DNA from: B3-G11 sp039714175
GTDB lineage: Bacteria > Actinomycetota > Acidimicrobiia > Spongiisociales > UBA5794
Direction: 5' to 3'
DNA length: 7,405 bases
Assembly: GCA_039714175.1 (NCBI GenBank)
Contig: JBDLJV010000111.1
Coordinates: 1-7,405 of the forward strand
Shown here: positions 1 to 6,194 of the stretch, one piece after another
How the letters are laid out: every line of letters begins with the position of its first letter
How positions within the stretch are numbered: position 1 is the first letter of the stretch
The notes under the pieces: model-generated
Databases searched by the model: none
Told to the model about the DNA's origin: nothing
Seen by the model: only the letters and a program-made list of their open reading frames with translations
Translations under genes and position numbers: made by a program

Positions 1-896
1 CCCATGTCGGTTGGCGTCGGTGCCATCACGACACCGGCATCTTCAAGGGCCTCGATCTTCGCTGCAGCGGTTCCCTTGCCACCGGAGATGATCGCACCGG
101 CGTGTCCCATGCGCTTCCCGGGAGGGGCACTGGTGCCTGCGATGAAGCTGGCAACAGGCTTGGTCATGTTCTCCTTGATCCACGCGGCGGCATCCTCTTC
201 GGCGGTGCCCCCGATCTCGCCGATCATGATGACGCCTTCGGTCTCGGGATCATCGTTGAACGCCTTCAATGCATCGACGAAGTTCGTCCCATTGACGGGG
301 TCGCCACCGATTCCGATGGCGGTCGTCTGGCCAAGGCCGTTCAACGTCAACTGGTGAACTGCTTCATACGTCAGCGTTCCTGAGCGGGACACGACACCGA
401 TCTTCCCCGGTGTGTGGATGTATCCGGGCATGATGCCGATCTTGCACTCCTGCGGCGTAATGACTCCCGGGCAGTTCGGCCCGACGAGACGCACGTCCTT
501 GTCTTCGAGATACCGCTTGGCGAGGACCATGTCCGCAACAGGGATGCCCTCAGTGATCGTGATGATCAGTGGCACCTCTGCCTCGGCGGCTTCCATGATG
601 GCATCAGCTGCAAAGGGCGGCGGGACGTAGACGACGGTCGCATTCGCACCGGTTGCCTCAACAGCCTCGCGCACGGTCCGGAAGATCGGGACGTCAACGT
701 TGTAAGTATCGGGACGACCCTGAACACCCGAGTGGTCGGTATCTCCCTCGAAGTGAGCGATCTGGCCTGCCTTGGACGGGTGCACCGCGCCGACGACATT
801 CGTGCCGTACGCAATCGCCTTGTCCGTGTGGAACGTCCCTGTCTTCCCCATCCCCTGGACGAGGACCTTCGTGTCCTTGCTTACGAGCACACTCAT
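1..896 (-). CDS. sucD: Succinyl-CoA ligase alpha subunit (3' end cut by window edge)
   Basis: Alpha subunit of succinyl-CoA synthetase, the TCA-cycle enzyme that interconverts succinyl-CoA and succinate with substrate-level ATP or GTP formation in the cytoplasm. Translating the minus strand from ATG 896 gives 298 codons before the edge; the family has about 290-300 residues, so only the last few are missing. Seen: an N-terminal Rossmann-like CoA-binding domain with the loop QGMGKTGTFH (residues 14-23), then ITITEGIP, GPNCPGVITP, the ligase segment SRSGTLTYEA, GIGGDP and MIGEIGG, and KRMGHAGAI with the phosphohistidine at H265. The start overlaps the sucC stop by four bases (ATGA, 896-893), which implies translational coupling, and a GGAG lies 8 bases upstream. 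Odd: compared with E. coli SucD (from memory) there are about 19 extra residues near 46-67, and the glycine-rich CoA loop is one residue shorter. Confidence 0.97.
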   Translation of the reverse strand, partial: MSVLVSKDTKVLVQGMGKTGTFHTDKAIAYGTNVVGAVHPSKAGQIAHFEGDTDHSGVQGRPDTYNVDVPIFRTVREAVEATGANATVVYVPPPFAADAIMEAAEAEVPLIITITEGIPVADMVLAKRYLEDKDVRLVGPNCPGVITPQECKIGIMPGYIHTPGKIGVVSRSGTLTYEAVHQLTLNGLGQTTAIGIGGDPVNGTNFVDALKAFNDDPETEGVIMIGEIGGTAEEDAAAWIKENMTKPVASFIAGTSAPPGKRMGHAGAIISGGKGTAAAKIEALEDAGVVMAPTPTDM

Positions 897-2116
897 TTGG
901 CCAGCTCCACGATCTTTTCTGCTCCATCTTTCATGTCTGTTGCGCTCACGACGTTCAGATCCGACTCATCGATGATCTGCTTGCCGAGTTCAACGTTGGT
1001 TCCCTCGAGCCTCACAACAAGGGGGACCTCGAGGCCAACCTCCTCGACGGCGGCGACAACGCCATTGGCGATGATGTCGCAGCGCATGATCCCGCCGAAG
1101 ATGTTGACGAAGATGCCCTTGACGTTCGGGTCCTCGGTGATGATCTTGAACGCAGCCGCTATCTGTTCCTTCTCAGCGCCCCCTCCGACATCAAGGAAGT
1201 TTGCCGGTTCTCCGCCGACGTACTTGATGATGTCCATGGTTGCCATGGCGAGCCCGGCTCCGTTGACCATGCAACCGATCGTGCCGTCGAGGCTGATGAA
1301 CGACAGGTCGTACGCCTTGGCAGCGAGCTCAGCAGCGTCTTCCTCTGACTCGTCGCGCAGTTCGAGGACGTCGGGATGACGGAAGAGAGCATTCGCCTCG
1401 AAAGCCATCTTCCCGTCGAGTGCCATGACTCGGCCGTCGGTCGTCACAACAAGCGGGTTGATCTCGACCAGGTCGGTGTCCATGTCCGCCGCGAACGCCG
1501 TGAGCTCCTTGAGGAACTTCACACCATTCTTGAACGCGTCCCCTTCGAACCCGAGTCCGTAGGCGATTCGCTTCGCCTGGAAGTCCGTGAGACCGAACGC
1601 CGGGTCGATCTCTTCCTTGATGATCTTCTCAGGCGTTTCGGCAGCGACCACTTCGATCTCGGTACCGCCCTCTGTGGACGCCATGACGATGTTGCGGCTC
1701 GTAGCCCTGTCGAGCAGGACCGAGAGGTACAGCTCAGTTGCGATGTCGATGCCCTGCTCGATGTAGAGGCGGTTGACAACCTTGCCCTCATCACCTGTCT
1801 GGATCGTCACGAGCGTTGACCCGAGCATTTGGGAGGCGAGCTCTCGAACCTTGGTCTCAGCTGCTTCGATGCCACCGTCGATGCCGTCGAGCACCACGTT
1901 GACGCCGCCTACCTCCGGGTGCTCCTTGAAGCGGCCCTTGCCGCGTCCGCCGGCATGGATCTGCGATTTGACAACGATGACTGGGTTGCCGGTCGCCTCG
2001 ATGAGCTGGCGAACCGCTCCGACAGCTTCGTCGACGGTCATGGCCATGACACCCTCGGGTACGGGGATCCCGCGACCCTTCATGAGCGCCTTGGCTTGAT
2101 ACTCGTGGATCTTCAC
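893..2116 (-). CDS. sucC: Succinyl-CoA ligase beta subunit
   Basis: Beta subunit of succinyl-CoA synthetase, 407 residues, with an N-terminal ATP-grasp domain that binds the nucleotide and a C-terminal domain that forms the active site with SucD. Seen: the family N-terminus MKIHEYQAK, the ATP-grasp strand VKSQIHAGGRGKG (about 49-61), ELYLSVLLDR, MASTEGG, the metal-binding EINPLV and LDGKMAFEANALFR, then NGAGLAMATMD, GGEPANFLDVGGGA, NIFGGIMRCD and VVRLEGTN. It is about 19 residues longer than E. coli SucC (388), mainly in the stretch after the HAGGRGKG loop. The start is GTG at 2116; an ATG two bases further upstream is out of frame. A strong AGGAGG (2126-2121) fixes this start. It lies 24 bases behind the mutase small-subunit gene and overlaps sucD by 4 bases, so the three are very likely one operon. 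Nucleotide preference (ATP or GTP) cannot be told from the sequence alone. Confidence 0.98.
   Translation of the reverse strand: MKIHEYQAKALMKGRGIPVPEGVMAMTVDEAVGAVRQLIEATGNPVIVVKSQIHAGGRGKGRFKEHPEVGGVNVVLDGIDGGIEAAETKVRELASQMLGSTLVTIQTGDEGKVVNRLYIEQGIDIATELYLSVLLDRATSRNIVMASTEGGTEIEVVAAETPEKIIKEEIDPAFGLTDFQAKRIAYGLGFEGDAFKNGVKFLKELTAFAADMDTDLVEINPLVVTTDGRVMALDGKMAFEANALFRHPDVLELRDESEEDAAELAAKAYDLSFISLDGTIGCMVNGAGLAMATMDIIKYVGGEPANFLDVGGGAEKEQIAAAFKIITEDPNVKGIFVNIFGGIMRCDIIANGVVAAVEEVGLEVPLVVRLEGTNVELGKQIIDESDLNVVSATDMKDGAEKIVELAK
905..908 (-). promoter_or_regulatory. Ribosome binding site of sucD
   Basis: GGAG inside the last codons of sucC, 8 bases before the sucD ATG at 896. Together with the ATGA overlap it suggests that ribosomes ending sucC can restart on sucD, keeping the two subunits equal in amount. 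Confidence 0.55.
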
Positions 2117-2120
2117 ATGT

Positions 2121-2126
2121 CCTCCT
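2121..2126 (-). promoter_or_regulatory. Ribosome binding site of sucC
   Basis: A full AGGAGG on the minus strand, four bases before the GTG start at 2116. It is the strongest Shine-Dalgarno sequence in the window and it decides the GTG start over the out-of-frame ATG at 2118. Confidence 0.8.
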
Positions 2127-2140
2127 GACAGGTGATGTGG

Positions 2141-2530
2141 TTAGTCAGTGAATTGCTCGTCCACCCAGGCCTGAATCGACTCGAGCGATGCTCCCGGCCT
2201 GAAGATCTGGACGACGCCTGCCTGTTCGAGCGCGGGGATATCCGAATCTGGGATGATCCCGCCGCCGAAAACAACGATGTCTCCGGCTTCCCGCTTCCTG
2301 AGTTCCTCCACAACGGCGGGAAAGAGCGTCAGGTGGGCACCCGAAAGGGCTGAAAGACCGACGCCGTCGACATCCTCTTGCACAGCAACAGCGGCTATCT
2401 GGCCGGGTGTTTGGTGCAGTCCGGTGTAGATGACTTCGCATCCCGCATCGCGCAGTGCTCGAGCGACAACCTTGGCTCCACGGTCGTGTCCGTCGAGGCC
2501 TGGCTTAGCGATGAGGATCCGTATCGGCAT
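2141..2530 (-). CDS. B12-binding small subunit of methylmalonyl-CoA mutase type
   Basis: A 129-residue stand-alone cobalamin-binding protein, the small subunit of a two-part acyl-CoA mutase; the catalytic TIM-barrel subunit is not in the window. Seen: the DxHxxG motif as DGHDRG (13-18), whose H15 would be the lower ligand to cobalt, the SxL motif S60-A61-L62 within GLSALSGAH, and the GGG motif VFGGGIIP (87-94). The start at ATG 2530 is set by family similarity (MPIRILIAKPGLDGHDRG is a typical beginning). The frame stays open far upstream, but that part lies antisense to the permease gene and does not look like protein. No clear ribosome site precedes the ATG. It leads an operon with sucC and sucD, which use succinyl-CoA, so methylmalonyl-CoA is the most likely substrate. 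Small subunits of isobutyryl- or 2-hydroxyisobutyryl-CoA mutase look alike, so the exact substrate stays open and no symbol is given. Confidence 0.93.
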   Translation of the reverse strand: MPIRILIAKPGLDGHDRGAKVVARALRDAGCEVIYTGLHQTPGQIAAVAVQEDVDGVGLSALSGAHLTLFPAVVEELRKREAGDIVVFGGGIIPDSDIPALEQAGVVQIFRPGASLESIQAWVDEQFTD

Positions 2531-2590
2531 CGCCCGCAATGGTAGTTGGGGTATGTGCGATGCCTCCCTCGGCCAGTTCGTCCATCTACC
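2531..2590. promoter_or_regulatory. Divergent promoter region between mutase subunit and permease genes
   Basis: A 60-base gap between two diverging starts must hold both promoters unless one lies inside a gene. I see no consensus -35/-10 pair for either. Possible weak elements are TATGTG at 2552-2557 for the permease and CATACC (about 2556-2551, minus strand) for the mutase operon. A 7-base inverted repeat, ATGGTAG (2539-2545) and CTACCAT (2586-2592), flanks the gap and places the same word shortly before or on each start. Confidence 0.4.
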
Positions 2591-3364
2591 ATGAACGCCG
2601 TGCTCGATGTGAACCTGATCGTGGTGCTTGCTGCCTCGCTGACGCTGGTCGCCATTGCAGTCGGCGTATCGGCATACCTGCGGCTCGGCGTCGAGAGATC
2701 GATCATCTGGGCATCCGTGCGAGCTGCCGTCCAACTGACAGCTGTCGGTGTCCTGCTCGCTGCGCTTATCGGTTCTGAATGGGAGTGGATCCTCGCCCCG
2801 CTGTGGATCATCGTGATGATCGCCATCGCCGGCTATGTCGTGGCGAAGCGATCCGGTTCCACGAAGGTTGTGCCCGCGGCCCTTTTCGCCATCGGCGGGA
2901 CCACAGCGATCTCCTTGCTGGTTGTCTTCGGATTCGGTGTGCTTCCCGCTGAACCGATCCAGCTCATCGTGATCGCAGGGATCACGATCGGAAACGCCAT
3001 GCCGGCAACGGTCGTGGCTGCTGACCAGGTCCAAACGCAGATGACGAAGGAGAGAATCAACGTGGAGGGTCTGCTCGCGCTTGGATTCACGGCGCGGCAG
3101 GCTGCGAAGTTCATCGTCCGAGAGGCAACGAGGGTATCGCTCCTCCCCCAGATCGAGCGTACGAAGGTTGTTGGGCTCGTGGCGCTACCGGGGGCAATGA
3201 CCGGACTCCTGCTTGCCGGCGTCGACCCGATCGATGCCGTGGTCATCCAGCTCGTGGTGATGTATCTGGTGTTGGGATCTGTCGCAGTCTCCACAACCGT
3301 GGTTGCCGTCGTGTCCGCCGCGAACTCCTTCACACCGGATCAGCGACTCAAATCGATGGTGTAA
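2591..3364 (+). CDS. FetB-like ABC transporter permease (UPF0014 family)
   Basis: Integral membrane permease of the UPF0014 family, which includes E. coli FetB/YbbM, the membrane half of an ABC exporter linked to iron, and the plant ALS3/STAR2 proteins. The ATG at 2591 gives 257 residues, close to E. coli FetB (about 259). An in-frame TTG at 2546 would add 15 residues that look unlike the family. Seen: about seven hydrophobic segments, starting near residues 8-28, 37-60 and 64-85. Also seen are the family core GITIGNAMPATVVAADQV, the cytoplasmic coupling-helix type stretch ALGFTARQAAKFIVREATR, and the hallmark KVVGLVALPGAMTGLLLAGVDPIDAVVIQLVVMY. Odd: the ATPase partner (FetA) usually sits beside it, but both neighbours here are unrelated genes on the other strand, so its ATPase must be encoded elsewhere. 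The substrate (iron or another metal) is inferred from the family only. No good ribosome site precedes the start. Confidence 0.92.
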   Translation: MNAVLDVNLIVVLAASLTLVAIAVGVSAYLRLGVERSIIWASVRAAVQLTAVGVLLAALIGSEWEWILAPLWIIVMIAIAGYVVAKRSGSTKVVPAALFAIGGTTAISLLVVFGFGVLPAEPIQLIVIAGITIGNAMPATVVAADQVQTQMTKERINVEGLLALGFTARQAAKFIVREATRVSLLPQIERTKVVGLVALPGAMTGLLLAGVDPIDAVVIQLVVMYLVLGSVAVSTTVVAVVSAANSFTPDQRLKSMV

Positions 3365-3367
3365 GCC

Positions 3368-3682
3368 TCAACACTGCACCGCCACGGCGAGAGCTTCGCA
3401 CACAGAGCGCATCCGTATCGAGTCCAGTCGCGTGATGCGATGCGTCATGCTCGCCTTCGCCGCGGTGGTCACGTTGTCGAGCGATGCAACACAGGCGACC
3501 GGCATACCGTCGCTCTCATCGAGGGCAACCTCCGTCGCTATGCCGCGTGTGCGCTTGGTGATCGGGGCCACAAGAACCGTCTGCAATACCGGAATCGCAG
3601 CGTCGCGAGTCAACACGAGTACAGGACGTCGCTTGCCCGGAAGCTCGACCCACCACACGTCCCCGCGGCGTGGTTCACTCAC
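3368..3682 (-). CDS. MazF/PemK-family mRNA-cleaving toxin
   Basis: Toxin of a type II toxin-antitoxin pair, 104 residues, the usual MazF size. MazF proteins are dimeric endoribonucleases that cut mRNA (some cut rRNA or tRNA) at short sequence motifs when the antitoxin is degraded. Seen: the N-terminal RRGDVWWVELP, the conserved KRRPVLVLTRD with R19, and VLVAPITKRTRG with T42. R19 and T42 match the positions of the catalytic Arg and Thr of B. subtilis MazF (R25, T48). SLDNVTTAAKASM and HRITRLDSIRM complete the fold. The start is GTG at 3682, sharing GTGA with the antitoxin stop, with GAGGAA (3696-3691) 8 bases upstream as ribosome site. Translation is therefore coupled to the antitoxin. The gene ends three bases from the stop of the convergent permease gene. 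The cleavage motif cannot be predicted. All key residues look intact, so it is probably active. Confidence 0.95.
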   Translation of the reverse strand: MSEPRRGDVWWVELPGKRRPVLVLTRDAAIPVLQTVLVAPITKRTRGIATEVALDESDGMPVACVASLDNVTTAAKASMTHRITRLDSIRMRSVCEALAVAVQC

Positions 3683-3927
3683 CAGGGCTCTTCCTCGACG
3701 AGCGCCTTCGTGGCGGCTTTCGCGATCGCGACTTCCTCAGCGGTCTGGGGCATGCGTGTGTATGCATCGACGATCTCTCGATCAATGGCAGCTTGCTCGT
3801 GCGCATCAAGTAGAACTTCGATCGCTCTGCGGATGGCCTCCGTACGGGTCGCATATCCGTCAGGTCGCACGAGTTCGTCAAGCCTTTCAAGGATGTCGTC
3901 CGGGAGACGTATCGCTACAGTTGTCAT
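3679..3927 (-). CDS. Ribbon-helix-helix antitoxin (MazE type)
   Basis: Antitoxin partner of the MazF toxin, 82 residues. The first 45 or so residues form a ribbon-helix-helix DNA-binding domain: the beta strand TTVAIRLPDD, then ILERLDELVRP and the second helix RTEAIRRAIEVLL. The rest (DAHEQAAIDREIVDAYTRMPQTAEEVAIAK through the final EEEPW) is the acidic toxin-binding tail. A tail ending in EEPW is familiar from actinobacterial MazE proteins. Such antitoxins bind their own promoter as dimers, more tightly together with toxin, and repress the pair. The ATG at 3927 lies inside a 19-bp inverted repeat and about at the expected transcription start, so the mRNA is probably leaderless. The gene comes first and overlaps the toxin by four bases, the usual order for this family. 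Confidence 0.93.
   Translation of the reverse strand: MTTVAIRLPDDILERLDELVRPDGYATRTEAIRRAIEVLLDAHEQAAIDREIVDAYTRMPQTAEEVAIAKAATKALVEEEPW
3691..3696 (-). promoter_or_regulatory. Ribosome binding site of the MazF-like toxin
   Basis: GAGGAA on the minus strand, 8 bases before the GTG start at 3682 and inside the antitoxin's last codons. It supports the GTG start; there is no nearby in-frame ATG. Confidence 0.55.
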
Positions 3928-3941
3928 ACGTTCAGTATGAC
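3923..3941. promoter_or_regulatory. Inverted-repeat operator of the toxin-antitoxin pair
   Basis: GTCATAC-GTTCA-GTATGAC is a perfect inverted repeat with 7-bp arms and a 5-bp centre. It covers the whole -10 element, the expected transcription start and the antitoxin start codon, so a protein bound here would block RNA polymerase. The size and symmetry suit a ribbon-helix-helix dimer or dimer pair, and the antitoxin encoded next to it is the obvious candidate. Confidence 0.7.
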
Positions 3942-3961
3942 GACTTGCATTACGGTGTCAA
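3934..3961 (-). promoter_or_regulatory. Promoter of the toxin-antitoxin pair
   Basis: On the minus strand a perfect TTGACA (-35, 3961-3956) is followed after 16 bases by CATACT (-10, 3939-3934; four of six match TATAAT). The transcription start would fall at about 3928-3927, on or next to the antitoxin ATG, with no room for a ribosome site. A leaderless mRNA is inferred, as is common in actinobacteria. This lets the pair be transcribed independently of pcrA. Confidence 0.7.
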
Positions 3962-3976
3962 GGCTCTCCGGTCTTG

Positions 3977-4003
3977 GGGCCACGGACTTGTCTGACGCGG
4001 CCC
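3977..4003 (-). terminator. Hairpin just after pcrA, possible terminator without U-tract
   Basis: Reading the minus strand, GGGCCGCG (4003-3996) starts on the last base of the pcrA stop codon. It can pair with CGTGGCCC (3984-3977) around an 11-base loop: eight pairs, one of them G-U. No run of T follows, so it is not a classic intrinsic terminator; in GC-rich bacteria such stems may still end or trim transcripts. It sits just upstream of the toxin-antitoxin promoter. Confidence 0.4.
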
Positions 4004-6186
4004 TAGTCAGCCTTTTCGAGGGGGGCCCAGGCGAGGAGGAGGCGCTTGGATCCGTGCTTGTCGAAGACCACCACAGCCTCGGCCCTGTCTCCCGTGCCGA
4101 CGATCTCCTTGACCACACCCTCGCCCCAGTGGCTGTGCCGAACGCGATCGGCGATCGACACGTCGGCATCGGACACCGTGGCTGTTGGTGTGCGTGCCTC
4201 CATCGTGCGGCTCCGCCTGAGACGTTTCGCCTTCGACGTCAGGTGCTCGGGGATCTCGCCTAGGAACCGGCTCGCTCCGTTGTAGTTGTTCTGTCCCCAC
4301 ATGTTCCGGGTCCATGCCCGCGTCAGATACAACCGATCCTCGGCGCGGGTCAGCCCGACATAGCAGAGCCGACGCTCCTCCTCGAGCTCCTTCGGGTCAC
4401 CCAGTGATCGCATGTGCGGGAAGATGCCTTCCTCAAGGCCTGTGAGGAACACGACCGGGTATTCAAGGCCCTTCGCATTGTGGAGCGTCATCAGGGTCAC
4501 CGCTTCAGCGTCCTCCACGCCGTCGAGATCCGAGACGAGGCTGATCGCTTCAAGGAACATCTGAAGCTTGCCAACGCCGTCCAACTCGTTCCACTCGTCG
4601 GGCCCCATCGACGCAGGCCCGGTCTCTTCGAACTCTGCGGCGGCGCTGAGGAGCTCCTTGAGGTTCTCCTCCCGCCCCATTGCCTCGATCGACCGCTCCG
4701 ACCGGATCATGTCCATGTATCCGGAATCGTCAAGGACCGCTTCGAGGGCTGCCTCAGGGCCACCGATGGCCTTGCCCGAGACCAGATCAGCGATCGCGAC
4801 GAACTCGCGAATGGCGTTCTGGGCGCGAGGAGTGAGTGCGTCGATCTCGTCGACCCGACGGAGTGCGTCCATGAAGGTGACGCCCTCGCGTTCGGCAAAG
4901 CGATCGACATGAGCCACCGACGTGTCACCGATCGCTCGCTTCGGGGTGTTGATGATCCTCTTGACCGCCACCTGGTCATCGGGATTGACGATCGTCCGGA
5001 GGTACGCGAGCGCGTCCTTGACCTCCTTGCGGTCGTAGTACTTGAGGCCGCCAACCACCTGATACGTCACACCGAACCGCACGAAGAGTTCCTCGATGAC
5101 CCTGGACTGCGCGTTCGTGCGGTAGAACACCGCTATCCCATCGAGACTGACTCCCGAGTCCTGGAGCCGAGCGATCTCTTCGGCGATGAACGCAGCTTCC
5201 TCATGCTCGTCCTCTGCTTCGAACATGACGATATGCTCACCGGCGCCTGAATCCGTCCACAGTCGCTTTGGTTGTCTCCCGGCGTTGTTGGAGATCACTG
5301 CATTCGCTGCGTCGAGGATGGTCTGGGAAGAGCGGTAGTTCTGCTCGAGGAGGACCACGCGAGCGTCTGGATAGTCCTTCTCGAACTCCATGATGTTTCG
5401 CATGTCAGCGCCCCGGAACGCGTAGATCGACTGATCGGAATCACCCACTACACACACGTTCTGGTGCTTGGCAGCGAGCATCTTCACGAGCATGTACTGG
5501 GCTCGGTTCGTGTCCTGGTACTCGTCGACCATGACGTAGCTGAACCGGTTCTGCCATCTCTCGAGCACCTCGGGGAACGCCTGCATGATCTCGACCGTGA
5601 GTGTGAGAATGTCGTCGAAGTCCACAGCGGAGGCTTCGACGAGGCGCTGCTGGTACAGCCGGTAGATGTCTGAGACCTTCTCGTGGTAGAAGCCGGAGTC
5701 CTGTGAGGCGAACGATTCGTAGTCGACGAGCTCGTTCTTCGCCTTCGAGATCGCAGCCCGTATCTGTCTCGGAGGGAACCGCTTGGGATCGAGATCGAGA
5801 TCCTTGATGCACATCGTCACAAGGCGCACCGAATCGGCGTCGTCGTATATGGAGAACGAGCTCCGGTATCCCAAACGATGGATCTCCTGCCGAAGGATCC
5901 TGACACATGCCGAGTGGAACGTGGATACCCACATATTGAACGCGACACGCCCGACGAGCCGCTCGACGCGCTCCTTCATCTCGCCAGCCGCCTTGTTCGT
6001 GAACGTGATGGCCAGAATCTCGTACGGTGACACACCCAGATCCCGGACGAGATGGGCAATGCGGTAGGTGAGGACCCTCGTCTTGCCGGAACCGGCGCCG
6101 GCTACCACGAGAACCGGACCTTCCGTTGCTGCAACGGCCTCGCGCTGGGTCGGATTCAGTTCGCTGAGAAGGGGCGATTCAGGCAT
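4003..6186 (-). CDS. pcrA: UvrD/PcrA-family ATP-dependent DNA helicase
   Basis: Superfamily 1A 3'-5' DNA helicase, 727 residues, used in nucleotide excision repair, removal of protein blocks and RecA filaments, and transcription-replication conflicts. Seen in order: Q motif NPTQREAV (Q14), Walker A AGAGSGKT (29-36), motif Ia ITFTNKAAGEMKERV, STFHS, Walker B DEYQDT (221-226), motif III GDSDQSIYAFRGA (248-260), motif IV EQNYRSSQTIL, motif V TLHNAKGLEYPVVF (567-580), and motif VI RRLCYVGLTRAEDRLYL (605-621). The last 50 residues (DRVRHSHWGEGVVKEIVG and on) form the Tudor-like fold that PcrA/UvrD uses to touch RNA polymerase. This tail and the overall layout favour PcrA/UvrD over Rep or RecB types. 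The start ATG 6186 matches the family beginning (LLSELNPTQREAV). It has no ribosome site: a 30-bp palindrome ends 8 bases upstream. All catalytic motifs look intact. Confidence 0.97.
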   Translation of the reverse strand: MPESPLLSELNPTQREAVAATEGPVLVVAGAGSGKTRVLTYRIAHLVRDLGVSPYEILAITFTNKAAGEMKERVERLVGRVAFNMWVSTFHSACVRILRQEIHRLGYRSSFSIYDDADSVRLVTMCIKDLDLDPKRFPPRQIRAAISKAKNELVDYESFASQDSGFYHEKVSDIYRLYQQRLVEASAVDFDDILTLTVEIMQAFPEVLERWQNRFSYVMVDEYQDTNRAQYMLVKMLAAKHQNVCVVGDSDQSIYAFRGADMRNIMEFEKDYPDARVVLLEQNYRSSQTILDAANAVISNNAGRQPKRLWTDSGAGEHIVMFEAEDEHEEAAFIAEEIARLQDSGVSLDGIAVFYRTNAQSRVIEELFVRFGVTYQVVGGLKYYDRKEVKDALAYLRTIVNPDDQVAVKRIINTPKRAIGDTSVAHVDRFAEREGVTFMDALRRVDEIDALTPRAQNAIREFVAIADLVSGKAIGGPEAALEAVLDDSGYMDMIRSERSIEAMGREENLKELLSAAAEFEETGPASMGPDEWNELDGVGKLQMFLEAISLVSDLDGVEDAEAVTLMTLHNAKGLEYPVVFLTGLEEGIFPHMRSLGDPKELEEERRLCYVGLTRAEDRLYLTRAWTRNMWGQNNYNGASRFLGEIPEHLTSKAKRLRRSRTMEARTPTATVSDADVSIADRVRHSHWGEGVVKEIVGTGDRAEAVVVFDKHGSKRLLLAWAPLEKAD

Positions 6187-6194
6187 GCGAGGAA

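Noticed and set aside
414..1379. 321-codon open frame on the plus strand
   Set aside because: Antisense to sucD and sucC, both clearly real; low-complexity Ser/Thr/Pro-rich translation and no family resemblance.
2531..3034. In-frame upstream extension of the mutase subunit on the minus strand (a 297-residue open frame in total)
   Set aside because: It runs antisense to the permease gene, and its translation is very rich in His, Asp and Arg with no recognisable fold. The family begins at the MPIRILIAKPG start at 2530.
3350..3385. Possible bidirectional terminator between the permease and the toxin gene
   Set aside because: Only a 4-base GTGT/ACAC pairing is visible, with no GC-rich stem and no T-run.
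3303..3995. 230-codon plus-strand open frame over the toxin-antitoxin genes
   Set aside because: Antisense to two well-supported overlapping genes and overlaps the end of the permease; no ribosome site or recognisable domain.
4414..5250. 278-codon open frame on the plus strand
   Set aside because: It lies fully antisense to the helicase gene, which carries all its motifs; the translation matches no family and is a by-product of GC-rich codon use.
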